Shown: positions 5,911 to 8,099 of the stretch, one piece after another
Layout of the letters: the number at the start of each line of letters is the position of its first letter
How positions within the stretch are numbered: position 1 is the first letter of the stretch
Assembly (NCBI GenBank): GCA_937870605.1
Contig: CALMZW010000208.1
Span: forward strand, 1 to 8,099
Length of the DNA stretch: 8,099 nucleotides
Source: an uncultured Synergistaceae bacterium
Lineage (GTDB): Bacteria > Synergistota > Synergistia > Synergistales > Aminobacteriaceae
Direction of reading: 5' to 3'
Notes under the pieces: model-generated
Database searches by the model: none
Told to the model about the DNA's origin: nothing
Seen by the model: only the letters and a program-made list of their open reading frames with translations
Made by a program: the position numbers and the translations under genes

Positions 5911-6767
5911 ATTGCGGACGAATCCCCTTTTCCCGCAACGCGAATCTGTACGGAAAGCAGGGAGCGCCCATCCGCTACGCAGTCCTCGACTTCGAAACCA
6001 ACGGTTTTGTCGGCCGCTCGGTCGTCTCCGCGTCGTCCATCGTCTTCGACGGGCAGGGAGTCATACTCGGATACTTCAACCGTTTTTACTTTCCCCGCGA
6101 GACGCCGGACTGGAGGACGGAGCAGGTTCACGGCCTGACGACGCCCCGTCTCGCCGCTCTCCGGCGGAATGCGGCGTATCCGGAGTTCTTTCCCGACGAT
6201 ATCGAAGCGCTCGTCGATTTTTGGAACAGGCTGAAGCCGGACGGAATCGTCGTCCACAACTTGTCGTTCGATACGGCGTTCCTTCCCGGGGAGGCGCTGT
6301 CGAGGCAGAAGTGGTGGTGCTCGATGCGCGGCCTTACGGATGTCTGCGCGATCGTGAATCCGAAACGGCCGGGCGTCCCCAAGTGGCCCAAACTTCAGGA
6401 AGCGGCCGACTGCATCGCGGACCTCTTTCCCGCGCCTCCCGCCATCAGGGATGCCGAAGAAGCGTTGAACCGCTTGTCACATGCGCACGCGTCCCTGTCG
6501 GACTGTTTCGTCCTCGGAAGCATCATGTCGCGGATCGTCGCACACCGTCCGGACATCCCGACGTTCCGCAGGCTGCGAGGCTCGAAGTTCCTTCCCCCGC
6601 CGTTCGTCCCGTATCCGCGGAATCCCCCGGGCCCGGAAGACTCCATAACGGGGGAAATCCGGGCATTCGAGGCGGCGCTTTCCCGCGTCATGCAGGAAAA
6701 GGGGGCTCCCCGGCGGGAAGCCCCCTCTCATGCCGAAACGGTCGATCTGCCCTTCCCGTCGGAATGA
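5907..6767 (+). CDS. DnaQ-like 3'-5' exonuclease (DEDDh)
   Basis: This soluble exonuclease of the DnaQ/RNase T superfamily removes nucleotides from 3' ends with two metal ions. Counting from the ATC at 5970 (265 residues), Exo I is LDFETNG with D7 and E9, Exo II is HNLSFDTAFL with D101, and Exo III is HAHASLSD with H173 and D178, so the full DEDDh set is present. The family's VHGLT loop is at 53-57. Residues beyond about 190 are Pro-rich and unassigned. It carries no polymerase or helicase domain, so it may be a stand-alone proofreading or repair/RNA-trimming nuclease. The start is odd: the only in-frame ATG/GTG/TTG is the TTG at 5907, 15 bases from GGAGGGG. It would add 21 residues with no family features inside a palindromic leader. 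AGGGAG at 5959-5964 sits five bases before an ATC, exactly where homologues begin (x-RYAVLDFET). Coordinates use the TTG. Confidence 0.88.
   Translation: MHCGRIPFSRNANLYGKQGAPIRYAVLDFETNGFVGRSVVSASSIVFDGQGVILGYFNRFYFPRETPDWRTEQVHGLTTPRLAALRRNAAYPEFFPDDIEALVDFWNRLKPDGIVVHNLSFDTAFLPGEALSRQKWWCSMRGLTDVCAIVNPKRPGVPKWPKLQEAADCIADLFPAPPAIRDAEEALNRLSHAHASLSDCFVLGSIMSRIVAHRPDIPTFRRLRGSKFLPPPFVPYPRNPPGPEDSITGEIRAFEAALSRVMQEKGAPRREAPSHAETVDLPFPSE
5935..5942 (+). repeat. Third copy of the GCAACGCG half-site
   Basis: This 8-bp sequence is identical to 5897-5904 and complementary to 5903-5910, 38 bp downstream of the first copy. It could be a second half-operator or one arm of a leader hairpin. Confidence 0.4.
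5959..5964 (+). promoter_or_regulatory. Shine-Dalgarno site pointing to an ATC start at 5970
   Basis: AGGGAG lies five bases before ATC CGC TAC GCA, whose translation RYAVLDFET begins at the usual N-terminus of DnaQ-type exonucleases. No ATG, GTG or TTG occurs in frame between 5910 and the Exo I motif; only a CTG at 5946 without a ribosome site. Confidence 0.45.
6700..6726 (-). terminator. Rho-independent terminator of the M20 gene, inside the exonuclease reading frame
   Basis: AGGGGGC (6700-6706) pairs with GCCCCCT (6720-6726). An inner TCCC/GGGA stem (6707-6710 with 6715-6718) extends it, with one bulged base at 6719. On the minus strand the stem is followed by a T run (about TTTTCC, 6695-6700), and it lies about 52 bp past the M20 stop. 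On the plus strand there is no T run. The same bases encode the exonuclease tail, about KGAPRREAPS. Confidence 0.82.
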
Positions 6768-6777
6768 TTTCCGGCTT

Positions 6778-7968
6778 TCAGCTCCGGCCGAGAAAGCGCA
6801 TCGCGATGCCCGACATGGCGGCCACGCCGAGCGGAAGAACGGCGTCGTCGACCTTGTACTTCGGGTGATGTTGCGGGTACGTCGCGTCGATTTCGGGATT
6901 TCCCGTCCCGAGGAACAGGAACGTCCCGGGGATCTTTTCGAGGTAATAGCTGAAATCCTCTGCGCCCATCGTCGGCGCCATTTCGTAGACGTTCTCGGCC
7001 CCGGCGATCTCTTTCGCGATCTCGACGGCGTATTTCGTGAACGCCGGATCGGTGACCGTCGGCGGAAGGAAGCGGGTGTACGCGAATTCCGCCGTGCAAC
7101 GCATCGCCTCGCAGATGAGCTCGGCCGTCGTCTTCATCCGGGACTCGATGTAGTCGCGGATTTCGGGCCGGAAGGTCCGCGTGGTGCCGAGAATCGACGC
7201 GTTGTCCGGAATGACGTTGAACACCTTCCCTGCATTGATCGCCCCGACCGAAATCACTCCGGCCTCGAGCGGATCGACCTCGCGGCTCACGATCGTCTGC
7301 CACGCCGACACGACCGCGCACGCGCACGTGACCGGGTCGACCGACAGGTGCGGCATGGAACCGTGTCCGCCCTTTCCCTTGATGGTCAGAAGAAAGGAGT
7401 CCGCCGAGGCCATCGTCGGACCCTCACGATAGGCGATCTTTCCGCTCGGGACGGGAGACCAGATGTGCAGCCCGCAGATCGCGTCGACGCCGTCGAGCAC
7501 GCCGCTTTCGATCATGCGAGCCGCGCCGCCGGGATTCCCCTTTTCCTCCGCGGGCTGGAAGATGAGGCGGTACGAGCCGTTCAGCTCCGCCTTATGTTCG
7601 ATGAGCATCTTCGCCGCGCCCAGAAGCATCGTGATGTGGGCGTCGTGTCCGCACGCGTGCATGAACCCCGGCCGTTCCGACCGGAACGGGACGTCGGTCT
7701 CCTCCGCCACGGGGAGCGCGTCGATGTCGGCCCGCAGCGCGATCTTCTTTCCCGGCCGCCCCGTATCGATGTCGGCTATGACGCCTGTGGTGAGTTCGCG
7801 CCCGCCGACACGGAGGTTCGCATATCCCATTTCGGTGAGAAGCGCGACGATCTTCTTCGTCGTCTCGAATTCCTCGTACCCGAGTTCGGGGCACCGGTGA
7901 AACTCGTGTCGCCACGTTGCGAGAAGGTCTTTCATGCTCTCCGCCTGTTGTTTCAGAATATTCTGCAC
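6778..7968 (-). CDS. M20D family metallopeptidase / N-acyl-amino-acid amidohydrolase
   Basis: This cytosolic zinc hydrolase of the M20 family (aminoacylase, hippurate hydrolase and carboxypeptidase relatives) cleaves N-acyl amino acids or small peptides to release amino acids. From the GTG start it has 396 residues, the usual length. Likely metal ligands are C106 and H108 in MHACGHDAH, E141/E142 in QPAEE, H168 in LHIW and H367/H368 in QHHP; D81 lies in ALRADIDALP. GGHGSMPH (200-207) carries the dimerisation-domain His that reaches the partner active site. The exact substrate cannot be told. The frame is open beyond the right edge, but the GTG at 7968 has AAGGAG at 7977-7982 eight bases upstream, and the ATG at 8001 overlaps the likely -10. 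It is convergent with the exonuclease, ten bases between stops, and fits an amino-acid-fermenting host. Confidence 0.93.
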   Translation of the reverse strand: MQNILKQQAESMKDLLATWRHEFHRCPELGYEEFETTKKIVALLTEMGYANLRVGGRELTTGVIADIDTGRPGKKIALRADIDALPVAEETDVPFRSERPGFMHACGHDAHITMLLGAAKMLIEHKAELNGSYRLIFQPAEEKGNPGGAARMIESGVLDGVDAICGLHIWSPVPSGKIAYREGPTMASADSFLLTIKGKGGHGSMPHLSVDPVTCACAVVSAWQTIVSREVDPLEAGVISVGAINAGKVFNVIPDNASILGTTRTFRPEIRDYIESRMKTTAELICEAMRCTAEFAYTRFLPPTVTDPAFTKYAVEIAKEIAGAENVYEMAPTMGAEDFSYYLEKIPGTFLFLGTGNPEIDATYPQHHPKYKVDDAVLPLGVAAMSGIAMRFLGRS

Positions 7969-7976
7969 ATCTATCA

Positions 7977-7982
7977 CTCCTT
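7977..7982 (-). promoter_or_regulatory. Shine-Dalgarno site deciding the GTG start of the M20 gene
   Basis: AAGGAG on the minus strand lies eight bases before the GTG at 7968. The family's N-terminal helix (QNILKQQAESMKDLLATWRH) begins right after it. Confidence 0.7.
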
Positions 7983-7999
7983 TGAAGGATTGTACATCC

Positions 8000-8005
8000 A
8001 TTATA
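8000..8005 (-). promoter_or_regulatory. Putative -10 box (TATAAT) of the M20 gene
   Basis: TATAAT on the minus strand predicts transcription from about 7993, giving a leader of about 25 nt to the GTG at 7968. It directly abuts the hairpin at 8006-8035, so the -35 region would fall within the hairpin, where no good match is seen. Confidence 0.4.
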
Positions 8006-8035
8006 AACGGCCCGTCGCGAAAGCGGCGGGCCGTT
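8006..8035 (-). terminator. Strong hairpin, probable terminator of a gene beyond the right edge
   Basis: AACGGCCCG (8006-8014) pairs perfectly with CGGGCCGTT (8027-8035), and an inner CGC/GCG stem closes a 4-base loop at 8019-8022. Read on the minus strand it is followed by TTTATAAT, a modest U tract. No gene between it and the right edge is complete. The orientation is inferred from the T-rich side. Confidence 0.55.
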
Positions 8036-8099
8036 CTGACGAAGCGGGCGCAAAAGCGACTCGACGCACTCGGTCCGACCCGATGGTTCAAGCCGCGGC

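Noticed and set aside
5852..6868. 338-codon plus-strand frame overlapping the exonuclease in another frame
   Set aside because: It has no motif and is Arg/Gly-rich; the other frame carries all three Exo motifs.
8088..8099. Possible C-terminus (Ala-Ala-Ala-stop on the minus strand) of a gene beyond the right edge
   Set aside because: Only three codons are visible. The terminator-like hairpin at 8006-8035 would fit it, but the frame cannot be confirmed.
8050..8099. GGTTCAA-containing stretch resembling a tRNA T-arm
   Set aside because: The five bases on either side of the loop do not pair, and no acceptor, D or anticodon arms can be drawn.
1..8099. CRISPR arrays, insertion sequences, attachment sites, toxin-antitoxin pairs or defence genes
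   Set aside because: No regularly spaced repeats, transposase or integrase motifs, or small paired genes are visible. The gene set looks like ordinary chromosome.

Overview
The window is GC-rich bacterial DNA. The best taxonomic clue is the C-terminus of the secreted protein at 1336-2178. A Gly/Ser-rich linker with one Cys, a hydrophobic stretch and a final RRK match the Synergist-type C-terminal sorting signal (Synerg-CTERM), which points to the phylum Synergistota. The decarboxylase sodium-pump subunit and the M20D amidohydrolase fit an anaerobic amino-acid or peptide fermenter of that group. The assignment is an inference from these clues, not from a marker gene.

Layout: seven protein genes fill the window densely. 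On the minus strand, from right to left, are an M20 peptidase/amidohydrolase (6778-7968), a single-pass membrane protein of unknown function with a BamE/SmpA-like C-terminus (4569-5798), an MBL-fold hydrolase (2274-3335), a secreted protein with two fibronectin-III-like domains (1336-2178) and the beta subunit of a Na+-translocating decarboxylase (90-1217). On the plus strand are an RMD1/DUF155 family membrane protein (3482-4564) and a DnaQ-type 3'-5' exonuclease (about 5970-6767). The plus-strand genes interleave with the minus-strand ones, giving two divergent promoter regions (3336-3481 and 5799-5969) and two tight convergent junctions (4565-4568 and 6768-6777).

Regulatory signals: two clear rho-independent terminators point to the minus strand (1272-1306 and 6700-6726), and the second lies inside the 3' end of the exonuclease gene. 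A third strong hairpin (8006-8035) probably ends a gene beyond the right edge. TATAAT-like -10 boxes precede five genes, mostly with poor -35 boxes. Several starts are shorter than the longest open frames: GTG at 3335 and GTG at 7968 have good Shine-Dalgarno sequences and nearby -10 boxes. The exonuclease has no good canonical start; its best-placed ribosome site precedes an ATC codon, and its leader carries a perfect 14-bp palindrome and a third copy of the same half-site.

Working together: nothing here looks like a multi-gene defence, mobile or biosynthetic system. The genes look like separately transcribed chromosomal units: energy conservation (decarboxylase beta), peptide/amide catabolism (M20), a surface protein, nucleic-acid trimming, and two or three poorly characterised proteins. 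The points most worth a second look are the exonuclease start and leader, the bacterial RMD1-type protein, the unknown membrane protein, and the terminator buried in a coding region.
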